A stretch of DNA of 64,000 bases from DATFDN01 sp963756545 (lineage in GTDB: Bacteria > Pseudomonadota > Alphaproteobacteria > Acetobacterales > Acetobacteraceae), in NCBI GenBank assembly GCA_963756545.1, contig CAVWNY010000002.1, forward strand, positions 372,001 through 436,000. The letters are read 5' to 3'. Below the pieces are notes generated by a model. That model saw only the letters and a list, made by a program, of their open reading frames with translations. It was not told where the DNA came from and made no database searches. The translations under genes and the position numbers were made by a program. Of the stretch, positions 8,013-15,930 are shown piece after piece; position 1 is the stretch's first letter, and each line of letters opens with the position of its first letter.

Positions 8013-8636
8013 ATGCCAGCCGATCTCAACACGTTGAAGCAGGACCTGGCGCGACGGATGGACGGCGCGTTGGAAACCCTGCGCCGGGAGTTCGCGGGGC
8101 TGAGAACGGGCCGCGCCAGCCCTGCCCTGCTGGAACCCGTGCGCGTCCACGCCTACGGCTCGGACGTGCCGCTGAACCAGGTCGGCAACACCGGCGTCCC
8201 CGAGGCGCGGATGCTGACGGTGCAGGTCTGGGATCGCTCGCTGGTGGGCGCGGTGGAGAAGGCGATCCGCGAGGCGGGCCTCGGCCTCAACCCGGCGTCC
8301 GATGGACAGCTCGTTCGCGTGCCGATCCCCCAGTTGACCGCCGAGCGGCGGACCGAACTGGTCAAGCTCGCGCACAAATACGCCGAAGGCGCGAGGGTTG
8401 CCGTGCGGGGCGTTCGGCGGGACGGCATGGAGCAGGTCAAGACGTTCGAGAAGAAGCACGAGATCGGCGAGGATCTTGCCAAGACCTGGCACGACGAGGT
8501 GCAGAAGCTGACGGACCAGTACATCAAACGGGTGGACAACTCCGTCGCCGACAAGGAGAAGGACATCAGGCAGATTCTGAGGTTCCCACGTGTCCCCTTT
8601 CATCCAGGCGCTGCGGGCCGGCGCCGTGGACGTTGA
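8013..8636 (+). CDS. frr: Ribosome recycling factor with an aberrant C-terminal extension
   Basis: Releases ribosomes from mRNA after termination together with EF-G. The body is canonical: RRMDGALETLRREFAGLRTG, RASPALLEPV, LTAERRTELVKLAHK, RRDGMEQVK and ADKEKDIRQI. Ribosome recycling factor normally stops right after this last segment, at about 185 residues. Here codon 189 is CTG in ATTCTGAGG, and TGA lies one base out of frame at 8578-8580. The reading frame therefore runs 19 further residues (RFPRVPFHPGAAG and on) to 8636, overlapping uppS by 47 bases. Either one base was inserted (error or mutation) or the factor really has a short tail. Confidence 0.93.
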   Translation: MPADLNTLKQDLARRMDGALETLRREFAGLRTGRASPALLEPVRVHAYGSDVPLNQVGNTGVPEARMLTVQVWDRSLVGAVEKAIREAGLGLNPASDGQLVRVPIPQLTAERRTELVKLAHKYAEGARVAVRGVRRDGMEQVKTFEKKHEIGEDLAKTWHDEVQKLTDQYIKRVDNSVADKEKDIRQILRFPRVPFHPGAAGRRRGR

Positions 8637-9366
8637 TGCGGAGGGACAGGCGGCCGGACGCGCCGTGCCACCCGCTCATGTCGCCATCATCATGGACGGC
8701 AACGGGCGCTGGGCGTCCTCGCGGCATCTGCCGCGCGTCGCCGGGCACCGCGAGGGTGCGCGCGCGGTCCGCCGCACTATCGAGGCGGCGATCCGCCACG
8801 GTGTCGGCTGGCTCACGCTCTATGCCTTCAGCAGCGAGAACTGGCGGCGCCCAGCCGGCGAGGTCACGGATCTCACCGGGCTCCTGCGCTATTATCTGCG
8901 GAGCGAGATCAACGAACTCGACGCCAACGGCGTGCGTCTGCGCGTCATCGGCGACCGCGCGCGCTTCGACGACGACATCCAGCGGGAGCTGGCGCGCGCT
9001 GAGACGCGCACCAGCGCGAACCGGCGCCTCAACCTGACGGTGGCGCTCTCCTACGGCTCGCGCGCCGAGATCGCGGATGCGGCGCGCGCGGCGGCCGAGG
9101 CGGCGCGCGACGGACTTCTCGATCCCGCGACACTCGACGAGCAGAGCTTCGGGGCGCTGCTGTCCACGACCGGGATGCCCGATCCCGACCTGCTGATCCG
9201 CACCTCGGGGGAGCAGCGGCTGTCGAACTTCCTGCTCTGGCAGGCGGCGTATGCCGAATTCCTATTTATGGACGTGCTCTGGCCGGATTTCGGCGAGTCT
9301 CATTTCACCGCTGCGCTGTCTGAATACGCACGCCGGGAGCGACGCTTCGGCGGCCGACCTGTCTGA
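8590..9366 (+). CDS. uppS: Isoprenyl transferase (undecaprenyl diphosphate synthase)
   Basis: cis-prenyltransferase that condenses isopentenyl diphosphate units onto farnesyl diphosphate to make the C55 lipid carrier for peptidoglycan and exopolysaccharide. The 258-residue product has the catalytic Asp in HVAIIMDGNGRWA (D36), TLYAFSSENW, and the C-terminal diphosphate-binding RTSGEQRLSNFLLW. The GTG at 8590 is used; an ATG-only start would remove conserved sequence. The start lies inside the extended frr frame. If frr stopped at its expected place (8580) the genes would be nine bases apart, which favours the indel explanation for frr. Confidence 0.95.
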   Translation: MSPFIQALRAGAVDVDAEGQAAGRAVPPAHVAIIMDGNGRWASSRHLPRVAGHREGARAVRRTIEAAIRHGVGWLTLYAFSSENWRRPAGEVTDLTGLLRYYLRSEINELDANGVRLRVIGDRARFDDDIQRELARAETRTSANRRLNLTVALSYGSRAEIADAARAAAEAARDGLLDPATLDEQSFGALLSTTGMPDPDLLIRTSGEQRLSNFLLWQAAYAEFLFMDVLWPDFGESHFTAALSEYARRERRFGGRPV

Positions 9367-9372
9367 TGTGAG

Positions 9373-10077
9373 GTGGGCGACGTGCCCCGCCCCGGCCCCC
9401 GTTCCGGCCCTTGGGCGGATCTACGCATGCGCGTCCTGTCCGCACTGGTGCTGGCGCCACTCGCGCTCGGCAGCATGTGGGCCGGCGGCCCGCTCTTTTA
9501 CGCGCTGCTGGGTGTCCTGACGCTGGGCCTGGCCCAGGAATGGGTCGGGTTGTGCCGCGCCGGCGCCTTCGGGCGCGAATCGCTTGCCGGCGGTGTGCTC
9601 TGGATCGCGGTCTGGGCGGTCGCGCTGGCCTGGCTGCGGGCGGACCCGATCGCCGGGCGCGCGAACGTGATCGGGCTCGCGCTGGTGATCTGGGGAAGCG
9701 ATGTCGGCGCGTATCTGGCGGGTCGCCTGCTCGGCGGCCCGAAGCTCTCGCCGCGGATCTCGCCGGGCAAGACCTGGACCGGCGCGGCGGGCGGCGCGCT
9801 CGCCTCCGCCCTCATCGCAGCCGGCGTCGGGAAATTTCTGTTTATGCAGATAAATTTGCCATCCGCCCTGGTTCTTGGGGGCATGCTCTCCATCATCGGC
9901 CAAGCCGGCGACCTGGCCGAAAGCGCGGCCAAGCGCCGCTGCGGGGTGAAGGATTCGGGGCGTCTTATTCCCGGACATGGCGGATTGCTGGACCGGCTCG
10001 ACGCCGCGCTGGCGGTGGTGCCGGCCGCCGCGCTCCTTTCGCTCGCGCTCGGTCGTGGGGTAGTGCTTTGGCAATGA
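9373..10077 (+). CDS. cdsA: Phosphatidate cytidylyltransferase
   Basis: Makes CDP-diacylglycerol from phosphatidic acid and CTP, the branch point of phospholipid synthesis; inner-membrane protein with several helices. The family signature is complete near the C-terminus: SAAKRRCGVKDSGR followed by LIPGHGGLLDRLD. At 234 residues it is shorter than the usual 265-285, with fewer N-terminal helices. The GTG at 9373 is taken, but an ATG at 9427 (MRVLSALVLAPL) is equally possible and begins exactly at the first membrane helix. The stop overlaps the dxr start (ATGA). Confidence 0.93.
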   Translation: MGDVPRPGPRSGPWADLRMRVLSALVLAPLALGSMWAGGPLFYALLGVLTLGLAQEWVGLCRAGAFGRESLAGGVLWIAVWAVALAWLRADPIAGRANVIGLALVIWGSDVGAYLAGRLLGGPKLSPRISPGKTWTGAAGGALASALIAAGVGKFLFMQINLPSALVLGGMLSIIGQAGDLAESAAKRRCGVKDSGRLIPGHGGLLDRLDAALAVVPAAALLSLALGRGVVLWQ

Positions 10078-11249
10078 CAAACACAGCTTCTCGGTGGGTC
10101 ACCGTCCTGGGCAGCACCGGCAGCGTCGGCACTCAGACGATCGAATTGCTGGCTGCCGAACCCGAACGTTTCCGGGTTCGCGCGCTGGTCGCCGGTCGCA
10201 ACGTCGCGCGACTGGCCGAACAAGCGGTGGCGCTGCGGGCGCAGCTTGCGGTGATCAGCGATCCCGCATGCGGCGGCGCGCTCAAGCAGGCGCTCGCCGG
10301 CACCGACATTGAGGTCGCGGCGGGGCCGGACGCGGTGATCGAGGCGGCATCCCGGCCGGCCGACTGGACGATGGCCGCGATCACCGGCGCCGCCGGGCTT
10401 GCCTCTACCCTCGCCGCCATCCGCCGCGGCGCCTGCATCGCGCTCGCCAACAAGGAGGCGCTGGTGTGCGCGGGCGAGGTGATGCTGCGCGCCGTCCGCG
10501 AGGCGGGCGCACGCCTGCTGCCCGTCGATTCCGAGCACAACGCGATCTTCCAATCGCTCGCCGATGGCAACCGGGGCGCCGTGGAGCGCATCATCCTGAC
10601 GGCCTCGGGCGGTCCGTTCCGCACCACCAGCGTCGAGGAGATGGCGCGCGCCACGCCGGAGGCGGCGCTGAAGCACCCCACCTGGTCGATGGGGGCGAAG
10701 ATCTCCATCGATTCGGCCACCATGATGAACAAGGGCCTGGAGGTGATCGAGGCGGCGCGGCTCTTCGACCTGCCTGAGACGGCGATCGACGTGCTGTTCC
10801 ATCCGCAGTCGGTGATCCACGGAATGGCCTGCTATCAGGACGGCAGCGTGCTCGCCCAACTCGGCTCGCCGGACATGCGAATTCCAATTGCCCATACCCT
10901 GGCCTGGCCCGCACGCATCCGCACGGCCGCCCCCCGGCTCGATCTCGCCGCTGTCGCGCGGCTGGAGTTCCAGGCCCCCGATCCGGTTCGCTTCCCCGCG
11001 CTCCGCGTATCGCGCGAGGCGCTGTGCGCCGGCGGCGGGGCACCCGCCATCCTCAGCGCGGCAAACGAGGTGGCGGTTGCGGCCTTCCTAGGCCGCCGGA
11101 TCGGCTTCCTCGACATCGTCGCGACGGTCGAGGCGGTGCTTGACCGGATGGGTGCGCCGCCGGCCGACACGCTGGAGGAGGTCCTGGCGCTGGACCAAGC
11201 CGCCCGGCGGTCGGCCACCGCGCGAATCGCCTCCGCGCGAGCGGCGTGA
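10074..11249 (+). CDS. dxr: 1-deoxy-D-xylulose 5-phosphate reductoisomerase
   Basis: Second step of the MEP isoprenoid pathway: NADPH-dependent conversion of DXP to MEP. The 391-residue product carries the nucleotide-binding GSTGSVG (13-19), the ALANKEALV loop, metal-site residues in LLPVDSEHNAIFQ, the substrate loop around HPTWSMGAKISIDSATMMNK and the C-terminal helical domain. Length is typical. It overlaps cdsA by four bases. The open frame upstream of 10074 is a shadow of cdsA. Together with dxs, ispH and ispA downstream in this window it points to strong isoprenoid supply. Confidence 0.97.
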   Translation: MTNTASRWVTVLGSTGSVGTQTIELLAAEPERFRVRALVAGRNVARLAEQAVALRAQLAVISDPACGGALKQALAGTDIEVAAGPDAVIEAASRPADWTMAAITGAAGLASTLAAIRRGACIALANKEALVCAGEVMLRAVREAGARLLPVDSEHNAIFQSLADGNRGAVERIILTASGGPFRTTSVEEMARATPEAALKHPTWSMGAKISIDSATMMNKGLEVIEAARLFDLPETAIDVLFHPQSVIHGMACYQDGSVLAQLGSPDMRIPIAHTLAWPARIRTAAPRLDLAAVARLEFQAPDPVRFPALRVSREALCAGGGAPAILSAANEVAVAAFLGRRIGFLDIVATVEAVLDRMGAPPADTLEEVLALDQAARRSATARIASARAA

Positions 11250-11284
11250 TACAGTAGACGTTTCATAACCGTTCGCAGGCCCGC

Positions 11285-12388
11285 GTGTTCCACGGTGTTC
11301 CCGACCTCTTCCGCACCGCCATTTCGTTCCTGGTCGTGCTCGGCATCCTCGTGTTCATCCACGAGCTGGGCCACTACCTCGCCGCGCGCTGGCGAGGCGT
11401 GCATGTGGAGGCGTTCTCGATCGGCTTCGGCCAGGCGCTGACGAGTTGGGTGGACCGGCGCGGTACCGTCTGGAAGCTCGCCTGGATTCCGCTCGGCGGG
11501 TACGTGAAGCTGCACGGACAGGAGCGGGCGGAGGACATGTCGCCCGAGCGGCGCGCCGCGCGAATTCCAGGCCGCACATTCCAGGAAAAGTCCGTCGGGT
11601 CGCGCGCGATCGTCGTCGCGGCGGGACCGGCGGCGAATTTCGTGCTCGCGGTAGTGCTGTTCTTCGCCTTATTCGCCGCCTTCGGCCGGCCGATCGCGTT
11701 GCCCGTCGTGAGCGACGTGCTGCCCGGCTCGGCGGCGGCCAAAGCCGGAATTCTCGCACACGACCGGGTTATTGCGATCAACGGCGCACCCATCGCGACC
11801 TTCGAGAACTTGCAACAGGCGGTCGGAACGCATCCCGGCGAGCAGATGAGCATGACCGTCCGCCGCGACGGGGCGGAGCGGCGCTTGGCCGTGACGATCG
11901 GCTCGCAGGAGGAAAACGGCCGGACGGTCGGCCTGCTCGGCATCAAGGGCGGGGTGATCGAATACCGCCACGAGTCGCTGGGCGCGGCGTTCGCCGGCGG
12001 CGTGACCGAGACCTGGCGTGTAACCGTCGAGACGGTGCGCGGCGTGGGGCAGATGATCGGCGGCCAGCGCGGCACGGGCGAGTTGGGCGGCCCGCTGCGC
12101 ATCGCCCAGCTCTCGGGTGAGGTGGCCGCGTTGGGGGTGGCGAGCCTTGTCTCGTTCATTGCCGTTCTCTCGGTCAATCTCGGCCTGATCAACCTGTTCC
12201 CGATCCCGGTGCTCGATGGCGGGCACCTGCTGTTCTACCTGTTCGAGGCCATCCGCGGCCGACCCCTCCCGCCCCGGGCACAGGAGTACGGGTTCCGCGC
12301 CGGCCTCGCGCTGCTGATGGGGTTGATGGTGTTCGCGACCTGGAACGACCTGTCGCATTTCGGGCTGTTCCGGTGGCTGCTGGGGTAG
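11285..12388 (+). CDS. rseP: Site-2 intramembrane zinc metalloprotease RseP
   Basis: Intramembrane protease that cuts anti-sigma factors and remnant signal peptides. The 367-residue product has the zinc motif HELGH in the first membrane helix (VFIHELGHYLAARW), the GGYVKLHG element, a central PDZ domain (DVLPGSAAAKAGILAHDRV), and the C-terminal NLFPIPVLDGGHL that supplies the third metal ligand. A GTG at 11285 is used. In many alphaproteobacteria bamA follows immediately; here the operon stops and a hopanoid gene comes in from the opposite strand. Confidence 0.96.
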   Translation: MFHGVPDLFRTAISFLVVLGILVFIHELGHYLAARWRGVHVEAFSIGFGQALTSWVDRRGTVWKLAWIPLGGYVKLHGQERAEDMSPERRAARIPGRTFQEKSVGSRAIVVAAGPAANFVLAVVLFFALFAAFGRPIALPVVSDVLPGSAAAKAGILAHDRVIAINGAPIATFENLQQAVGTHPGEQMSMTVRRDGAERRLAVTIGSQEENGRTVGLLGIKGGVIEYRHESLGAAFAGGVTETWRVTVETVRGVGQMIGGQRGTGELGGPLRIAQLSGEVAALGVASLVSFIAVLSVNLGLINLFPIPVLDGGHLLFYLFEAIRGRPLPPRAQEYGFRAGLALLMGLMVFATWNDLSHFGLFRWLLG

Positions 12389-12542
12389 AGCGGCGGTGAA
12401 TACCTATCCTCGGTACTCGGTTCGGGATCTCATCAGTCTCGAAGAATACACCGCAGGCCAGTTCCAGCGAGCCGTCAATCGAGGGACACCGCATGGACCG
12501 ACGGAGCCGAGTCCGCTCGCCGAGCGAATGACAGAGAACAGG
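12389..12542. other. Gap between convergent rseP and hpnK with a repeat-arm remnant
   Basis: No gene is seen. The end nearest hpnK carries AATGACAGAGAACAGGTCAGG (12527-12547), which matches one arm of the inverted repeat at 37984-38066 (AATGACGGAAAACAGGTCAGG). The hpnK stop codon (12543-12545) lies inside this arm, so the present hpnK C-terminus may have been set by an old repeat insertion. Confidence 0.4.
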
Positions 12543-13538
12543 TCAGGAAGTAGGGCCGTGGGCATGAATTGCCGCGAATCCCCCGATCCGCGCCACCCCC
12601 GCGCCAGTCAGCGCAGCCCCGACCTCGGGGGCAAGCAGGGCAGCCAATTCCGCCTCGTGGGCGTAGTCCGGCATGAGCGCCAACAGGCGCTCGTCTCGCC
12701 ACGCCGCCGGGTGCAGGTAGATCTCGCTGACGCCCTCCGGCAGCGTGCGGCTCAGACGAAGAAGGCGTTCGCGGGTCATCGCGCCTGTCCAACGCAGGCC
12801 AAAGCAATGATCGTTCGTGACAAGGCCGGCGCGATGGGCCTGACGACGCAGCAGCCGGCTCCAGGCGAACAGTGCCCCGTCAGCGAATCTCGCCCTGAGC
12901 CCGTCATGCCCGGGCTTGGCCCGGGCACCCACGTCTTTGGCCGCCGCCAAAGAAGTCATGGGTGGCCGGGCCAAGCCCGGCCATGACCGAGCAAAATTCA
13001 GCCGTTTCCCGTTTTCATGAAACGCCTCAAGCGACAGCGGCTCGGCGGGAACACGGATCGCGCGCAACCCGTACTCGCGGCCGATACCGATCATCAGCCG
13101 CCCCACGGTTGGATGCAGATGCATGTGCTTGTGCGCGTTCGCGTGGTCGAGCCGCAGTCCGGTGTCGGCGAAGGCGGCGAACTGGGCGCGGATCTCGGTC
13201 GCGAGCTGCTGGCGGGCGCGCGGGCGGAAGAAGTAGGCCAGACCGAGACGAAGCTGATTGGACGGGAACCGCCCGGCGGCGTCCACGAGCTCGGGAAGCG
13301 CCTCCGGCCCCAGCACCGACGGGCCTTCGATCACGACCACATGGAGCCCGACCGCGAGCGAGGGCATCGTTCGCGCCCGCCGCACGGCGTCAGCCGTCGC
13401 CGGGGCGGCCACCATCAGGCTGGCGGCTGTCAGGATGCCGTCGCGATGCCCGCGCTCAACCGCCTCGTTGACGGCTTCGGAAAGGCCGAAATCGTCGGCG
13501 GTGACGATGAGACGCTTGCCGGCTCCGTGCTTTTCCAC
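12543..13538 (-). CDS. hpnK: Hopanoid biosynthesis protein HpnK (YdjC-type deacetylase) with an in-frame repeat insertion
   Basis: HpnK is a carbohydrate-deacetylase-fold protein that acts on N-acetylglucosaminyl bacteriohopanetetrol to give the glucosamine form. The metal-site motifs are present: VTADDFG (D15, D16) and the His cluster HANAHKHMHLHP (132-143), plus TNDHCFGL and SEIYLHPA. The start is a GTG at 13538 with AGGAG just upstream; the frame continues back into hpnH but without support. At 331 residues it is about 40 longer than usual. The excess (near residues 183-214, SWPGLARPPM to AKPGHDGLR) is exactly the palindromic repeat at 12902-12987 translated in frame. The segment falls after the conserved RVPAEPLSLEAF, in a probable surface loop, so function may survive. 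Confidence 0.9.
   Translation of the reverse strand: MEKHGAGKRLIVTADDFGLSEAVNEAVERGHRDGILTAASLMVAAPATADAVRRARTMPSLAVGLHVVVIEGPSVLGPEALPELVDAAGRFPSNQLRLGLAYFFRPRARQQLATEIRAQFAAFADTGLRLDHANAHKHMHLHPTVGRLMIGIGREYGLRAIRVPAEPLSLEAFHENGKRLNFARSWPGLARPPMTSLAAAKDVGARAKPGHDGLRARFADGALFAWSRLLRRQAHRAGLVTNDHCFGLRWTGAMTRERLLRLSRTLPEGVSEIYLHPAAWRDERLLALMPDYAHEAELAALLAPEVGAALTGAGVARIGGFAAIHAHGPTS
12902..12987. repeat. Dispersed palindromic repeat, copy 2, inside the hpnK coding region
   Basis: Same family as 3822-3903: CGTCATGCCCGGG, CCCGGGCACCCACGTCTTTG, a short spacer, then CATGGGTGGCCGGGCC and CCCGGCCATGACC. It is 86 bases long and reads open in the hpnK frame, coding SWPGLARPPM, TSLAAAKDVG and ARAKPGHDG. 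This is a repeat element accommodated within a protein-coding gene. Confidence 0.85.
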
Positions 13539-13545
13539 CGCGCTC

Positions 13546-14691
13546 CTAATCCGCCGCGTCCGCCACCTGCTCGGCCTTTCCGGTCTTCTTGATCCGCTCC
13601 ATGGCGTCATCGACGTGGCGGCGGAAGACGAAGTCCGCCGGGCGTTGATTCTCGAGCGGGATCTCGGGCGCCATCGCGCCTTCGGTGCGCGGCCCGCGCA
13701 TCGCCACTTTCAACACCTTCAGCGGATTGCGCACGGCATCCAAGACCGCTGTCGCCTCGTAGCCGGAGTGGACCATGCAGTCGGCGCATTTCTCGTAGTT
13801 GCCGGTGCCGTACTTGTCCCAGTCCGTCGTCTCCACCAGCTCGCGGTAGGTCTTGGTGTAGCCCTCGCCCAGCAAATAGCAGGGCCGCTGCCAGCCGAAC
13901 ACGTTGCGCGTCGGCTTGCCCCAGGGCGTGCAGGTATAGTTCTGGTTGCCCGCCAGGAAATCGAGGAACAGCGAGGACTGATTGAACTTCCAGCCCTTGC
14001 CGACGCCGCGGCGGAAGATGTCGCGGAACAGCTCCTTCGATTTGCGCCGGTTCAGGAAATGCTCCTGATCGGGCGCGCGCTCATAGGCGTAGCCGGGCGA
14101 GATCATCACGCCGTCCACGCCGATCGCGTTGACGTGGTCAAGGAACTCGGCGACCCGATCGGGCTGCGCGCCGTCGAACAGCGTCGTGTTGATGCAGACG
14201 CGAAAACCGCGCGTCTTGGCCGTGCGGATCGCCGCCTCGGCGCGGTCGAACACGCCCTCCTGGCTGACCGAGCGATCGTGCATGTCGCGGTCGCCATCGA
14301 GGTGGACATCCCAGGAGAAGTTGCGGTGCGGCTTGAACTGGTCGAGCTTCTTCTCAAGCAGCAGGGCGTTGGTGCAGAGATAGACGAACTTGCCGCGATC
14401 GAGCAGCGCCTGCGTGATCCGCGGCATTTCCTTGTGAAGGAGTGGCTCGCCGCCGGCGATCGCGACAACCGGTGCGCCGCACTCCTCGGCCGCCTCGATG
14501 CAGTCCTCAAGCGACAGGCGCTGGTTCAGGATCGGCGCCGGATAGTCTATCTTGCCGCAGCCGGAGCAGGCGAGATTGCAGCGAAACAGCGGCTCAAGCA
14601 TCAGCACGAGCGGATAGCGCCGGCGCCGCTTGAGATGCTGCTTGACCACATAGGCGCCCACGCGGATCGCCTGGTTCAGGGGGACGGGCAA
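13546..14691 (-). CDS. hpnH: Adenosylhopane synthase HpnH (radical SAM)
   Basis: Radical SAM enzyme that adds the 5'-deoxyadenosyl group to diploptene, the first step of extended (C35) hopanoid side chains. The 381-residue product has the [4Fe-4S] motif C38-x3-C42-x2-C45 (CNLACSGC), IAGGEPLLH, NTTLFDGA, and a C-terminal region with further cysteines (CTPWGKP, CADCMVHSG) typical of HpnH. Length is normal. It lies 13 bases after ispH and 7 bases before hpnK, so the three form one minus-strand operon. Confidence 0.96.
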   Translation of the reverse strand: MPVPLNQAIRVGAYVVKQHLKRRRRYPLVLMLEPLFRCNLACSGCGKIDYPAPILNQRLSLEDCIEAAEECGAPVVAIAGGEPLLHKEMPRITQALLDRGKFVYLCTNALLLEKKLDQFKPHRNFSWDVHLDGDRDMHDRSVSQEGVFDRAEAAIRTAKTRGFRVCINTTLFDGAQPDRVAEFLDHVNAIGVDGVMISPGYAYERAPDQEHFLNRRKSKELFRDIFRRGVGKGWKFNQSSLFLDFLAGNQNYTCTPWGKPTRNVFGWQRPCYLLGEGYTKTYRELVETTDWDKYGTGNYEKCADCMVHSGYEATAVLDAVRNPLKVLKVAMRGPRTEGAMAPEIPLENQRPADFVFRRHVDDAMERIKKTGKAEQVADAAD

Positions 14692-14704
14692 TGTCTTCTT
14701 CTCC

Positions 14705-15634
14705 TCAGGCGTCGGCGAGTTCAGCGGGGAAGCGGAAACGCACGTTCTCGGCGACCCCGGTCAGGGTGGAGATGTCGATATCGGCGAAGCGGCGCAACCC
14801 CTGCAGTACGCCTTGCACCAGCATCTCGGGCGCCGAGGCGCCCGCGGTGACGCCGACGGAAAGGACGTCTTTGAGCCATTCGGGGCGCAGATCGGCGGCG
14901 TCGTCGATCAGGTAGGCGGGTTTGCCAAGTTCCTCGCCGATTTCGCGCAAGCGGTTGGAGTTCGAGCTGTTTTTCGAGCCGACGACGAGGATCATGTCCA
15001 CCGCCTTGGCCAACTCGTGGACCGCCTGCTGGCGATTCTGCGTCGCATAGCAGATGTCGCGCACGTCGGGGCCGACGATCGCGGGAAAGCGCGTCCTCAG
15101 CGCGGCAATGATGCCGCGCGTGTCGTCGACCGAGAGCGTCGTCTGCGTGATGTAAGCGAGCTTCTCGGGGTCCTTCACGCGCAGCCGCTCGGCATCGGCG
15201 ATCGTCTGCACAAGGTGGACGGTGCCCTCGATCTGGCCGACCGTGCCCTCGACCTCGGCGTGGCCGGCGTGACCCACAAGCACGATCTCGCGATCCTGGC
15301 GGGCGTAGCGTCGGCCCTCGTTGTGGACCTTGGCGACCAGGGGACAGGTGGCGTCGATCACGGGCAGGCCGCGCTCGGCGGCGAGTTCCTCGACTTGCCG
15401 GGCGACGCCGTGGGCGGAAAAGATAGTCATGGAGCCGGGCGGAATGTCGTCGAGTTCATCGACGAAGATGGCGCCGCGGGTGCGGAGGTCCTCGACGACG
15501 TGCCGGTTGTGCACGATCTCGTGGCGGACGTAGATGGGGGGACCGTACTTCTTGAGCGCCCGCTCCACGATCTCGATCGCGCGTTCGACGCCCGCGCAGA
15601 AGCCGCGGGGCTGGGCCAGGATGACCTTCAACAT
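14705..15634 (-). CDS. ispH: 4-hydroxy-3-methylbut-2-enyl diphosphate reductase
   Basis: Last step of the MEP pathway, making IPP and DMAPP with a [4Fe-4S] cluster. The 309-residue product from the ATG at 15634 (MLKVILAQPRGFCAGVERAI) has the three cluster cysteines in GFCAGV (C13), DATCPLV and DICYATQNRQ. It also has HEIVHN, FSAHGV, the TQTTLSVDDT loop and SKNSSNSNRL. The longer open frame upstream is intergenic. AGGTGGAGG precedes the start. It leads the ispH-hpnH-hpnK unit, tying isoprenoid output to hopanoid tailoring. Confidence 0.97.
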   Translation of the reverse strand: MLKVILAQPRGFCAGVERAIEIVERALKKYGPPIYVRHEIVHNRHVVEDLRTRGAIFVDELDDIPPGSMTIFSAHGVARQVEELAAERGLPVIDATCPLVAKVHNEGRRYARQDREIVLVGHAGHAEVEGTVGQIEGTVHLVQTIADAERLRVKDPEKLAYITQTTLSVDDTRGIIAALRTRFPAIVGPDVRDICYATQNRQQAVHELAKAVDMILVVGSKNSSNSNRLREIGEELGKPAYLIDDAADLRPEWLKDVLSVGVTAGASAPEMLVQGVLQGLRRFADIDISTLTGVAENVRFRFPAELADA

Positions 15635-15930
15635 GCCTCCACCTATGTCATCTTGATCCCGGGCCCGCAACGTCTCAGGGCCGAACAGTTTTCCGACATA
15701 TAACCCTCTTACCCCCGCTTCAACCCTCGGGGCTGCCATCCGGGCGGCCGGAATTGGTGGCTCATGCCCGCAAACCGATGTAGACATGTCACACATCTGC
15801 GCGCGTGTGACTAAGGAGCAACAGGAACCGGCGGTTCCCCGTCCGGACCGCCCCGCCAACGTCATCGAGGCTACTATATGAGCGTGAGCGCCGGTGCGGC
15901 TCCGGGGCCGAGAGAGAGCGAGTGGTCCGC
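15635..15930. promoter_or_regulatory. Divergent promoter region between ispH and ispA
   Basis: About 296 bases with no gene, lying between the two divergent isoprenoid/hopanoid operons, so it must contain both promoters. I see no convincing operator, riboswitch or conserved promoter boxes by eye. An AGAGAGAGCGAG purine tract near 15911 lies upstream of ispA and may include its ribosome-binding site. Confidence 0.35.
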
